6,737 nt of DNA from Burkholderiales bacterium. Its GTDB lineage: Bacteria; Pseudomonadota; Gammaproteobacteria; Burkholderiales; Usitatibacteraceae. The translations under genes and the position numbers were made by a program. The notes beneath the pieces were generated by a model that worked only from the letters and a program-made list of their open reading frames with translations, made no database searches and was not told the origin of the DNA. Shown here in pieces: positions 1-6,099 of this stretch (position 1 is its first letter; every line of letters starts with the position of its first letter). The stretch spans positions 1 through 6,737 of the forward strand of contig JADGRS010000175.1 of assembly GCA_017880705.1 (NCBI GenBank), read 5' to 3'.

Positions 1-1
1 C

Positions 2-304
2 GCGAGCGCGTACCACACGGTGCTCATCTCCGGCGTGCGCCGCATGCTGCCGACGCAGACCGACGTCGTGCGCCGCTTCACGTGGCTGGTCGACGTATTC
101 TACGACCAACGCGTGAAGCTCGTGCTCTCGGCGGAAGCCGAGCCCGAGAGTCTCGTCGCGGTGAGCGAGGATGCCGCGCCTCCGGAAAAGATGGTGCAAC
201 GGGAATTCACACGCACGGCGAGCCGCCTGCGCGAGATGCGGTCGAAGGACTACTTCGCACGCAAGCATGCTTCCGCCGCGAACCCGCAGGTGATGGTGAA
301 GTAA
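2..304 (+). CDS. zapE: Cell division protein ZapE (AFG1-like P-loop ATPase), 3' end only
   Basis: Only the last 100 codons are present; the frame is open through the left edge and ends at TAA 302-304. Seen: fragment residues 25-45 contain RRFTWLVDVFYD followed by VKLVLSAE, and residues 67-85 contain REFTRTASRLREMRS then KDYF. These match the usual C-terminal end of the ZapE/AFG1-like ATPase family, where the lid region ends in an R-T-x-S-R-L-x-E-M segment. The Walker A and B motifs lie outside the window. Known of the family: ZapE is an ATPase that associates with the Z-ring and affects FtsZ polymers late in division; related mitochondrial proteins act in protein quality control. The stop codon is 13 bases before acuI, so the two are probably cotranscribed, although no functional link is evident. 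The family call is firm; the role here is taken from E. coli. Confidence 0.9.
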   Translation, partial: ASAYHTVLISGVRRMLPTQTDVVRRFTWLVDVFYDQRVKLVLSAEAEPESLVAVSEDAAPPEKMVQREFTRTASRLREMRSKDYFARKHASAANPQVMVK

Positions 305-308
305 AGGA
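304..308 (+). promoter_or_regulatory. Shine-Dalgarno site of acuI
   Basis: AAGGA begins at the last base of the zapE stop codon and lies 9 bases before the ATG at 318. This fixes the acuI start. It also shows that ribosomes finishing zapE would arrive at the acuI initiation site. I see no promoter-like pair in the short gap. Confidence 0.7.
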
Positions 309-317
309 CGAACCGCC

Positions 318-1331
318 ATGGCCCTCCATTCCACGCAGTCGTTCCAGGTATTCAAGGCGCTGTACCTCACCAAGGAAGCAGAAAAATTCTCGGCGCGCGT
401 CGCCCAGGTCGACGAGAAGTCGCTTCCCGAAGGCGACGTGACGCTCCGGGTCGAATACTCGACGGTCAACTACAAGGACGCGCTCGCGATCGCCAACGCG
501 TCTCCCATCGTGCGCAAGTGGCCGATGGTGGCGGGCATCGACGGCGCGGGGACGGTCGAGGAGAGCCGCAATCCGCGCTGGAAGCCCGGCGACAAGGTGA
601 TCCTCAACGGCTGGGGCGTCGGCGAGAACCACTGGGGGTGCCTCGCGCAAATGGCGCGGCTGAAGGGCGACTGGCTGGTGCGCCTGCCGGCGGGGATGAC
701 CACGCGCCAGGCGATGGCGATCGGCACCGCGGGCTACACCGCGATGCTTGCGGTGATGGAGCTCGAGCGGCTCGGCGCCACGAAGGAGCGCGGCGAGGCG
801 CTCGTCACCGGCGCGACCGGCGGCGTGGGCAGCATCGCGGTGGCGCTCCTCGCGAAACGCGGCTATCGCGTCGTCGCCTCGACCGGCAAGCTGGGCGAGG
901 ACGACTACCTGCGCTCGCTCGGCGCCGCCGAGATCATCGATCGCAAGACGCTCTCGGAGCCGGGTAAGCCCCTGCAGAAGGAACGCTGGGGAAGCGTCAT
1001 CGATTCGGTGGGCAGCCATACGCTAGCCAATGCCTGCGCGCAGACCGCCTCCGAGGGCGTCGTCGCCGCCTGCGGGCTCGCGCAGGGGATGGACTTTCCG
1101 GTCACCGTGGCGCCCTTCATCCTGCGTGGCGTCACCTTGCGCGGGATCAATAGTGTCTACGCGATTCGCGAGCATCGTGAGCGCGCGTGGCATCACCTCT
1201 CACGCGAGCTCGACCCCGGGACCCTCGAATCCATGATTACCGAAATCGGCCTGGCCGAGGCCATCGAAAGGGCGCCCGACGTCCTCGCCGGCAAGATCCG
1301 CGGCCGGATCGTCGTCGACGTGAATCGCTAG
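318..1331 (+). CDS. acuI: Acrylyl-CoA reductase (NADPH), AcuI/YhdH family MDR oxidoreductase
   Basis: A 337-residue zinc-independent medium-chain dehydrogenase/reductase, of normal length for the AcuI/YhdH family. Seen: the N-terminal catalytic domain carries the family signature STVNYKDALA (residues 48-57), then PMVAGIDGAGTV (69-80) and GDKVILNGWGVGENHWG (91-107). The Rossmann domain carries the nucleotide-binding loop GATGGVG (165-171), followed by a helix and RVVASTGK (184-191). The typical C-terminal IRGRIVVDV closes the protein. Known of the family: AcuI reduces acrylyl-CoA to propionyl-CoA with NADPH in 3-hydroxypropionate assimilation and in clearing toxic acrylate or acrylyl-CoA. The ATG at 318 is supported by AAGGA 9 bases upstream. 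The stop lies 4 bases before prpE, whose product can supply or share the same C3-CoA pool, so context supports AcuI over a generic quinone oxidoreductase. Substrate identity is inferred from family and neighbour. Confidence 0.88.
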   Translation: MALHSTQSFQVFKALYLTKEAEKFSARVAQVDEKSLPEGDVTLRVEYSTVNYKDALAIANASPIVRKWPMVAGIDGAGTVEESRNPRWKPGDKVILNGWGVGENHWGCLAQMARLKGDWLVRLPAGMTTRQAMAIGTAGYTAMLAVMELERLGATKERGEALVTGATGGVGSIAVALLAKRGYRVVASTGKLGEDDYLRSLGAAEIIDRKTLSEPGKPLQKERWGSVIDSVGSHTLANACAQTASEGVVAACGLAQGMDFPVTVAPFILRGVTLRGINSVYAIREHRERAWHHLSRELDPGTLESMITEIGLAEAIERAPDVLAGKIRGRIVVDVNR

Positions 1332-1335
1332 CCCG

Positions 1336-3231
1336 ATGGCCACCAACCGGGAATTCCACGCGCGCTCGCTGAAGGATCCGGAGGGCTTCTGGGCCGAGGA
1401 GGCGCGGCGCATCGATTGGCACAAGCCGTTCGGCAAGGTTCTCGAGTACACGAATCCTCCCTTCAGCAAGTGGTTCGTGGGCGGCGAGACCAATCTTTGC
1501 TACAACGCCGTCGACCGCCACGTGAAGGAGCGCGGCGACCAGGATGCGCTCGTGTGGATCTCGACCGAGGTCCACCAGAAACGCGCATTCACCTACGGTG
1601 AGCTCTACGCGGAGGTGAACCGCTTCGCCGCGGTGCTGCGCGACCTCGGCGTGGGGAAGGGCGATCGCGTGCTGATCTACATGCCGATGACGCCCGAAGC
1701 GGTCTTCGCCATGCTCGCGACCGTGCGGCTGGGCGCGATCCACTCCGTGGTGTTCGGCGGATTCGCCGCGGCGAGCCTCGCCGCGCGCATCGACGATGCG
1801 CGGCCCAAGGTGATGATCACGAGCGACGCCGGCATGCGCATGGGCAAGGTGATCGCGCTGAAGCCGCTCGTCGACGAGTCGATGCGCCTGGCGAAGCACC
1901 CACCGCGGCACGTCGTCGTCGTCGATCGCGGCATCGACCAGAAGATGACGCTCACTCAGGGCCGCGACATCGACTACGCGCAAGCGCGCGAGAAGCAGCG
2001 TGGCGTGGAGGTGCCGGTCACGTGGCTCGAATCGAACGAGCCTTCGTACATCCTCTATACCAGCGGCACCACGGGAAAGCCCAAGGGCGTGCAACGCGAC
2101 ACGGGAGGCTACGCCGTCGCGCTGGCCGCCTCGATGCGCCACATCTTCTGCTCCAACCCGGGCGAAGCGTATTTCTGCACCTCGGACATCGGCTGGGTGG
2201 TGGGCCATTCGTACATCGTCTACGGCCCGCTCATCAACGGCTCGACCACGATCATGTACGAGGGCGTGCCGATGCGCCCCGACGCGGGCATCTGGTGGAA
2301 GATCGTGCAGGACTACAAGGTGACGTCGATGTTCTCGTCGCCCACCGCGATCCGCGTCCTCAAGAAGCAGGACCCGGCGTGGATGAAGAAATACGACACG
2401 TCGACGCTGCGCTACCTCTATCTCGCGGGCGAGCCCCTCGACGAGCCGACGGCGCGCTGGGTCTCGGAATCCCTCGGCGCGCAGATCGTCGACAACTACT
2501 GGCAGACGGAATCGGGCTGGCCGATCCTCACCGCGTGTCCCGGCGTCGAAGACACGCCGCGCAAGTTCGGCTCGCCGTCGTTCGCCGCGTACGGGTATCG
2601 CCTGAAGCTCAAGCACGAGGAAACCGGCAAGGAGGTCGCAACCGGCGAGAAGGGCGTGCTGTGCATCGCGCCGCCGCTGCCGCCGGGGGCGATGTCGACG
2701 ATCTGGGGCGACGACGCGCGCTTCGTGAGCACGTATTTCAAATCCTTCGCCGACGAGATGGTCTACACGACTTTCGACTGGGCGACGCGCGACGCCGACG
2801 GCTACTACTTCGTGCTCGGCCGCACCGACGACGTGATCAACGTCGCGGGGCACCGCCTCGGCACGCGCGAGATCGAGGAGGCCGTGCAGGCGCATGCGAA
2901 CGTGGCCGAGGTCGCGGTCGTGGGAGTCGCCGATTCCCTCAAGGGCCAGGTGCCGATGGCGTTCGCGGTCGTGAAGGACTCGGCGCGGATCGCCACCCCC
3001 GAGCTTGCCGCCGCGCACGAGAAGGAGATCATGGCGACCGTCGACAAGGAGCTCGGCGCCATCGGGCGTCCCTCGAGGGTGTGCTTCGTGACGGCGCTCC
3101 CGAAGACGCGATCGGGAAAGCTCTTGCGCCGCTCGATCCAGGCGATCTGCGAGGGGCGCGATCCCGGCGACCTCACCACCATCGAGGATCCGGGCGCGCT
3201 GGAGCAGATCCGCGCCGCGCTACGCGGCTGA
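1336..3231 (+). CDS. prpE: Propionyl-CoA synthetase (propionate-CoA ligase)
   Basis: A 631-residue AMP-forming acyl-CoA synthetase, close in length to Salmonella PrpE (628). It makes propionyl-CoA from propionate, ATP and CoA through a propionyl-AMP intermediate in the cytosol; some homologues also accept acrylate or 3-hydroxypropionate. Seen: an N-terminal cap (about 5-65), FTYGELY (85-91), VFGGFAAASLAARI (139-152), the phosphate-binding loop YTSGTTGKPKG (241-251) continuing as VQRDTGGYA, which is PrpE-like, then DNYWQTESGW (386-395), GRTDDVINVAGHRLGTREIEE (495-515) and the C-terminal PKTRSGKLLRR. K595 in that last motif is the adenylation lysine and aligns by motif with the reversibly acylated lysine of Salmonella PrpE (K592). 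The ATG follows the acuI stop by 4 bases with no clear Shine-Dalgarno site, which suggests translational coupling. Acetyl-CoA synthetase is the main alternative; length and the VQRD motif favour PrpE. No prpBCD genes are in view. Confidence 0.93.
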   Translation: MATNREFHARSLKDPEGFWAEEARRIDWHKPFGKVLEYTNPPFSKWFVGGETNLCYNAVDRHVKERGDQDALVWISTEVHQKRAFTYGELYAEVNRFAAVLRDLGVGKGDRVLIYMPMTPEAVFAMLATVRLGAIHSVVFGGFAAASLAARIDDARPKVMITSDAGMRMGKVIALKPLVDESMRLAKHPPRHVVVVDRGIDQKMTLTQGRDIDYAQAREKQRGVEVPVTWLESNEPSYILYTSGTTGKPKGVQRDTGGYAVALAASMRHIFCSNPGEAYFCTSDIGWVVGHSYIVYGPLINGSTTIMYEGVPMRPDAGIWWKIVQDYKVTSMFSSPTAIRVLKKQDPAWMKKYDTSTLRYLYLAGEPLDEPTARWVSESLGAQIVDNYWQTESGWPILTACPGVEDTPRKFGSPSFAAYGYRLKLKHEETGKEVATGEKGVLCIAPPLPPGAMSTIWGDDARFVSTYFKSFADEMVYTTFDWATRDADGYYFVLGRTDDVINVAGHRLGTREIEEAVQAHANVAEVAVVGVADSLKGQVPMAFAVVKDSARIATPELAAAHEKEIMATVDKELGAIGRPSRVCFVTALPKTRSGKLLRRSIQAICEGRDPGDLTTIEDPGALEQIRAALRG

Positions 3232-3245
3232 CCGATCGAGCCGCG
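3214..3245. repeat. Inverted-repeat cluster across the prpE stop codon
   Basis: GCCGCG (3214-3219), CGCGGC (3223-3228) and GCCGCG (3240-3245) could form either of two mutually exclusive 6-bp stems, one with a 3-base loop and one with an 11-base loop. The cluster spans the end of prpE and the 17-base gap before the converging gene. No T-rich tract follows on either strand, so this is not a standard intrinsic terminator, and in GC-rich DNA it may be chance. Confidence 0.3.
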
Positions 3246-3248
3246 CGC

Positions 3249-3713
3249 CTACTTGCAGGGTCCGAGGTACCGGCTCTCCATGTGCTGCGTCATGTTCATG
3301 GGCTTGCCGTTCTGGTTCATGGCCATCTTCATGTCCATCTTGAAGCCGTCGCCGGTGAAGGTGATGCGGTTGTCGGCGCTCATGTTGGTGCACACCATGC
3401 TGTAGCTCGCGGTATTGCCCGACTGCGTGAAATTCTTGAACTCGCAGCCCTCGGGCATCTTGCCGTCGCGCCCCGCACCCCGGCCCATCTGGCCCTTCTC
3501 GATGTCCTGGTGCGTGATGCATTTCTGGAACGTCATGTTCTGCTTGCCCATTCCGGCCGGCATGCCCGGGATGGCGCCCATGTCCATCTCCATCTTGTAC
3601 TCTTACATCCCTTCCTTGATCTTGCCCTTGAACGACTCGAAGGGATTGTCGGCCATCGCGGCCGTGCACAACGCCGCGACGGAAGCGACGCCCAGCAGGC
3701 GACTTGCTTTCAT
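3249..3713 (-). pseudogene. DUF3617-type secreted protein, interrupted by an in-frame TAA
   Basis: Read from ATG at 3713, the frame encodes 36 codons, a TAA (3603-3605), then 117 more codons in the same frame to TAG at 3249-3251. Ignoring the TAA gives about 154 residues, typical of a small DUF3617 exported protein. Seen: a signal peptide (MKASRLLGVASVAALCTAAMA) with likely cleavage after AMA at residue 21, then DNPFESFKGKIKEGM, the stop, and EYKMEMDMGAIPGMPAGMGK. The mature part is methionine-rich and has four cysteines (65, 90, 108, 153 in full numbering), the last in the closing motif RYLGPCK; they may form disulfides in the periplasm. A good Shine-Dalgarno site precedes ATG 3713, which shows that the true start lies upstream of the stop. 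As I recall related proteins, tyrosine usually occupies the stop position, so a TAC/TAT to TAA change would explain it. A start at internal ATG 3593 would give 114 residues without a signal peptide. The function of the family is unknown. Confidence 0.8.
3603..3605 (-). other. Premature TAA codon inside the DUF3617 frame
   Basis: The plus strand reads TTA here, giving TAA as codon 37. The frame before it (signal peptide and start of the mature protein) and after it (GAG TAC AAG ATG) is the same, so no frameshift is needed. One base change to TAC or TAT would restore a tyrosine codon. Confidence 0.85.
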
Positions 3714-3722
3714 TGCTCGAGA

Positions 3723-3728
3723 TCCTCC
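3723..3728 (-). promoter_or_regulatory. Shine-Dalgarno site of the DUF3617 gene
   Basis: GGAGGA on the minus strand lies 9 bases before the ATG at 3713. It is the strongest ribosome-binding site in the window. It supports the upstream start that includes the signal peptide, and so supports reading the TAA at 3603-3605 as an interruption of the gene. Confidence 0.75.
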
Positions 3729-3794
3729 GGGTGAAAATCGCGAGAATACCCGATTGGAGCATGATCGTCGCGAGCGGCGCGGCCCGCGGAGCGG

Positions 3795-5432
3795 TCAGCG
3801 CCGACGCAGGAGCTTCACCTCCGCAGGCGAGCGCGAAAGCCAGTGCTCGACGCGCCACGTCTCGATTTCGTCGTAGCCGGGCAGCGACGAGAAGGCGACG
3901 ACATAGCGGTCGTCCCTGACCCACCACCAGCTCTTTCCCGGGACCTGCACGCGTGGCTGCTGCTCGTAGCGGCGCAAGCCGTTGTACTCGAACCCGCCGT
4001 CGAGCGTTTCGGCCGTCGCCCCGAGGCGCTCGGCGGCACGGATCGCATTCCAGCGCGCACGGTTCCAGGAAAAATAATCGCGCGTGGCCACGGCGCTCAC
4101 TCCCAGGAGCACGACGATCCACGCGAGCGCGATCGCGCGTTGCGGGAGCGCGGGCGCAGGATCGCGCGACGAGGCCGGCCAGGCTTCGGCCCACAGCGCA
4201 AACACGAAAGGCAGCGCGAAGAGCAGGTAGCGGTCGATGTAGTCGGTGACCACGAAGGGCCCGAGATAAGCGACCAACAGCGCCGCCATGAAGACACGCC
4301 CGGGCGCCGCATTCCGGCCCGACTGGACGAGATGCGCTCCAGTCGCGAGCAACATCGCCAGCAGCGCGGCGGTTCCGAAGGCCGCCGCCACGCCCGCGAC
4401 TCGCCATGCCACGCCCGGGCTGCGGTCGAGCCGGGCGATGTCGCGCGGCACGCCGTCGTAGAGGGTAAACGGCCCGATTCCGGCAGCGTCCATGACTTGA
4501 TTGGTCCGGTAGGGCGGCAGTGCGCCGGAGGCGAGCGCCACCGCGGCGATCGCGATCGCGGCGCACAGCACCGCGCCGCGCACCGCGCGCGAGGCTCCGC
4601 GCATGCCCCACCAACCCGCCCATCCGGCGAGCAGCAGCCCCAGGTAGCCGGCCATGGTGAACCCGTTGGAGATCACCCACTCGCCGTGCCGGTCCTCGTT
4701 CGTGAGCGCCTTCAAGAAGAGCGGCAGCACCCTGCCGTGCGCATATTGCTGGGCGAGAGGCACTCCGGGTCCAAGCGCGAGATACAGGTGATAACCCGCC
4801 TCGGCCGCGGCCGACAGCGCGAACGGCACGATGCCGATGGCCACCGCGCGAACGGTTCGCGGGCGCCGTGCCCACAGCCAGGCCACCATGAAGGCGAACG
4901 GCACGACGATCACGACCTGCCGCTGGAGCACGCCGATCGAGGCGATGATCGTCGCGGCGACGAGGGCGCCCCGGGAAGGACGCTCGAGCGCGCGCAGGAA
5001 GAGCGTCGCGGCGGGAAGGGCGAACACGAGGCCGTAGAGGTCCGTCATGTACGAATTCGCGAGCACCGGCCAGAACGGCGCCGCGATCAGTGCCAGCGAG
5101 GCCACCATGGCCTGCGACGGTTCGAGGCGCACCGCCCGAAACCAGTAGAATGCGGCGACGCTTGCGAGCGCGGCAACGCACTGCGTGATGTGGCGCAGCG
5201 TCTCGAAGGAGAAACCCAGGGCCGCCGTCGCGAGTCCGCCCGCGAGCGTTTGCGGCAGCAGGTTCATCGCGATCCAGTCGGACAGCCTGACGCGGTGCTC
5301 CGCCAGCAGCCATTGGACGCTGTGCGCGTATGCCCAGTCGTCGTTCAAGGGGAATTCGCCGCGGGGGGCAACGACGGCGACGACGACCAGTTGGATAACG
5401 ACGAGAAGGGCCAGGCAACGGCGGTCGTTCAT
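3795..5432 (-). CDS. Polytopic membrane protein, GT39/PMT-like GT-C glycosyltransferase
   Basis: A 545-residue integral membrane protein with roughly 10-12 hydrophobic segments between residues 7 and 449, and a soluble C-terminal tail of about 95 residues. Seen: TM1 (about 7-23) is followed by a loop with an acidic pair in PLNDDWAYAHSVQWLL (28-43). This is the arrangement of the catalytic first loop of GT-C enzymes such as the PMT/ArnT-like GT39 family, which transfer sugars from polyprenyl-phosphate donors on the outer face of the cytoplasmic membrane. A later DYIDRYLLFALPF (397-409) also resembles GT39 proteins. The tail is tryptophan- and arginine-rich (WWWVRDDRY near 502-510). No glycan or lipid A genes flank it, so donor and acceptor cannot be named. 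ATG 5432 has no clear Shine-Dalgarno site. The DUF3617 gene starts 81 bases after its stop on the same strand and may be cotranscribed. Family placement is from topology and the DD motif only. Confidence 0.72.
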   Translation of the reverse strand: MNDRRCLALLVVIQLVVVAVVAPRGEFPLNDDWAYAHSVQWLLAEHRVRLSDWIAMNLLPQTLAGGLATAALGFSFETLRHITQCVAALASVAAFYWFRAVRLEPSQAMVASLALIAAPFWPVLANSYMTDLYGLVFALPAATLFLRALERPSRGALVAATIIASIGVLQRQVVIVVPFAFMVAWLWARRPRTVRAVAIGIVPFALSAAAEAGYHLYLALGPGVPLAQQYAHGRVLPLFLKALTNEDRHGEWVISNGFTMAGYLGLLLAGWAGWWGMRGASRAVRGAVLCAAIAIAAVALASGALPPYRTNQVMDAAGIGPFTLYDGVPRDIARLDRSPGVAWRVAGVAAAFGTAALLAMLLATGAHLVQSGRNAAPGRVFMAALLVAYLGPFVVTDYIDRYLLFALPFVFALWAEAWPASSRDPAPALPQRAIALAWIVVLLGVSAVATRDYFSWNRARWNAIRAAERLGATAETLDGGFEYNGLRRYEQQPRVQVPGKSWWWVRDDRYVVAFSSLPGYDEIETWRVEHWLSRSPAEVKLLRRR

Positions 5433-5475
5433 CGGAAGAAACGGCGATTGCAGCGTTGTGGCCCTCGGAGAACAC

Positions 5476-5481
5476 TAGAAT
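5476..5481 (+). promoter_or_regulatory. Candidate -10 element of the fau-folD operon
   Basis: TAGAAT matches the sigma-70 -10 consensus at four of six positions and ends 6 bases before the ATG at 5488. This would place the transcript start at or very near the start codon, giving a leaderless or nearly leaderless mRNA. Possible -35 boxes are poor: TTGTGG (5456-5461) is 14 bases away and TTGCAG (5448-5453) is 22. The gap between the divergent genes is only 55 bases, so both promoters must lie here or in flanking coding sequence. Confidence 0.45.
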
Positions 5482-5487
5482 ACGCCC

Positions 5488-6099
5488 ATGGCACGAGCTC
5501 TCGATCCTCCCGGCGACAAACAGCGGCTTCGGCGCGAGATGGCTGCGCGGCGCGACGCGATTCCCGAGAGCGAGCGGGCGCGCCTCGCCGACACGTTCAC
5601 CGAGAGCCTCACGCGGCTTCCCGAGTATGGCGACGCGCGATCGGTGCTCGCCACCATGAGCATTGGAAGCGAGTGGAGCACGCGCGCCTTCATCGAGCGG
5701 GCGCGCGCGGACGGCAAGGCAATCGTCCTGCCCCGGGTGAGCGGCTCGCCCAGGCGCCTCGAGCTGCACACGGTCGCCGACCTGCAGAGCGATCTCGTGC
5801 TCGGCGTCTGGGACATCCCCGAGCCCGATCCCGCGCGCTGCCCGCGGATCCAGCTCGATCAAGTGGACTTCGCGCTGGTGCCGGCACTCGTGGTGGACCG
5901 CGAGGGATTCCGACTGGGCTACGGCGCCGGCTATTTCGATCGCCTGCTCGCCGGACGCGGGGCGCGTCCCTGGTGCGTGACGGCGCTACCCCGGGCGTTC
6001 GTCGTGGAGCGCCTTCCCCATGAGGCTCACGACGTCGCCGTGGATCGCGTGCTTGACGAGCGCGGTCTCCTCCGCGCCGATTTCCGGCCCGCGCCATGA
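5488..6099 (+). CDS. fau: 5-formyltetrahydrofolate cyclo-ligase (5,10-methenyl-THF synthetase)
   Basis: A 203-residue protein, of normal length for the family. It uses ATP to convert 5-formyl-THF to 5,10-methenyl-THF in the cytosol, returning a storage or inhibitory folate to the active pool. Seen: N-terminal [13 protein letters not shown] (11-23), a conserved basic ATP-contacting segment; [10 protein letters not shown] (60-69), where the E62 region corresponds to the folate-contacting E-x-x-T motif; [15 protein letters not shown] (126-140); the glycine-rich [11 protein letters not shown] (144-154); and the closing [13 protein letters not shown] (182-194). ATG 5488 was chosen because the conserved N-terminal helix begins soon after it. 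No Shine-Dalgarno site lies at usable distance (GGAG at 5467-5470 is 17 bases away), and a -10-like box ends 6 bases before the ATG. The TGA overlaps the folD start as ATGA. The gene is also called ygfA. No 6S RNA gene fits in the 55-base upstream gap. Confidence 0.93.
   Translation: MARALDPPGDKQRLRREMAARRDAIPESERARLADTFTESLTRLPEYGDARSVLATMSIGSEWSTRAFIERARADGKAIVLPRVSGSPRRLELHTVADLQSDLVLGVWDIPEPDPARCPRIQLDQVDFALVPALVVDREGFRLGYGAGYFDRLLAGRGARPWCVTALPRAFVVERLPHEAHDVAVDRVLDERGLLRADFRPAP

Noticed and set aside
1237..3018. Long minus-strand frame (593 codons) opposite prpE.
   Set aside because: It is the antisense shadow of prpE, rich in His, Arg and Asp with no recognisable motif and no Shine-Dalgarno site that I can see.
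3220..3713. A frameshift as the cause of the broken DUF3617 gene.
   Set aside because: The signal-peptide segment and the downstream domain are in the same frame (120 bases between ATG 3713 and ATG 3593, divisible by three), so a single nonsense codon is sufficient.
2022..3734. Plus-strand frame of 570 codons overlapping prpE in another frame and the convergent gene antisense.
   Set aside because: No domain is visible and it is incompatible with the well-supported prpE frame.
3714..3794. Possible promoter for the DUF3617 gene in the gap after the membrane-protein gene (TATTCT on the minus strand at 3743-3748).
   Set aside because: The -35 position at normal spacing reads GCGACG, which is not a credible match. 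Cotranscription from upstream is equally likely.
3220..5862. Very long minus-strand frame (880 codons) running through the membrane-protein gene, the DUF3617 gene and part of the cyclo-ligase gene.
   Set aside because: The translation is rich in Arg, Ala and Gly with no domain order. It lies out of frame with well-recognised genes and is a typical shadow in GC-rich DNA.
3843..6023. Plus-strand frame of 726 codons spanning the membrane-protein gene and into the cyclo-ligase gene.
   Set aside because: It is antisense to a clear membrane protein and then out of frame in the cyclo-ligase gene. Its composition is low-complexity Arg/Gly/His.
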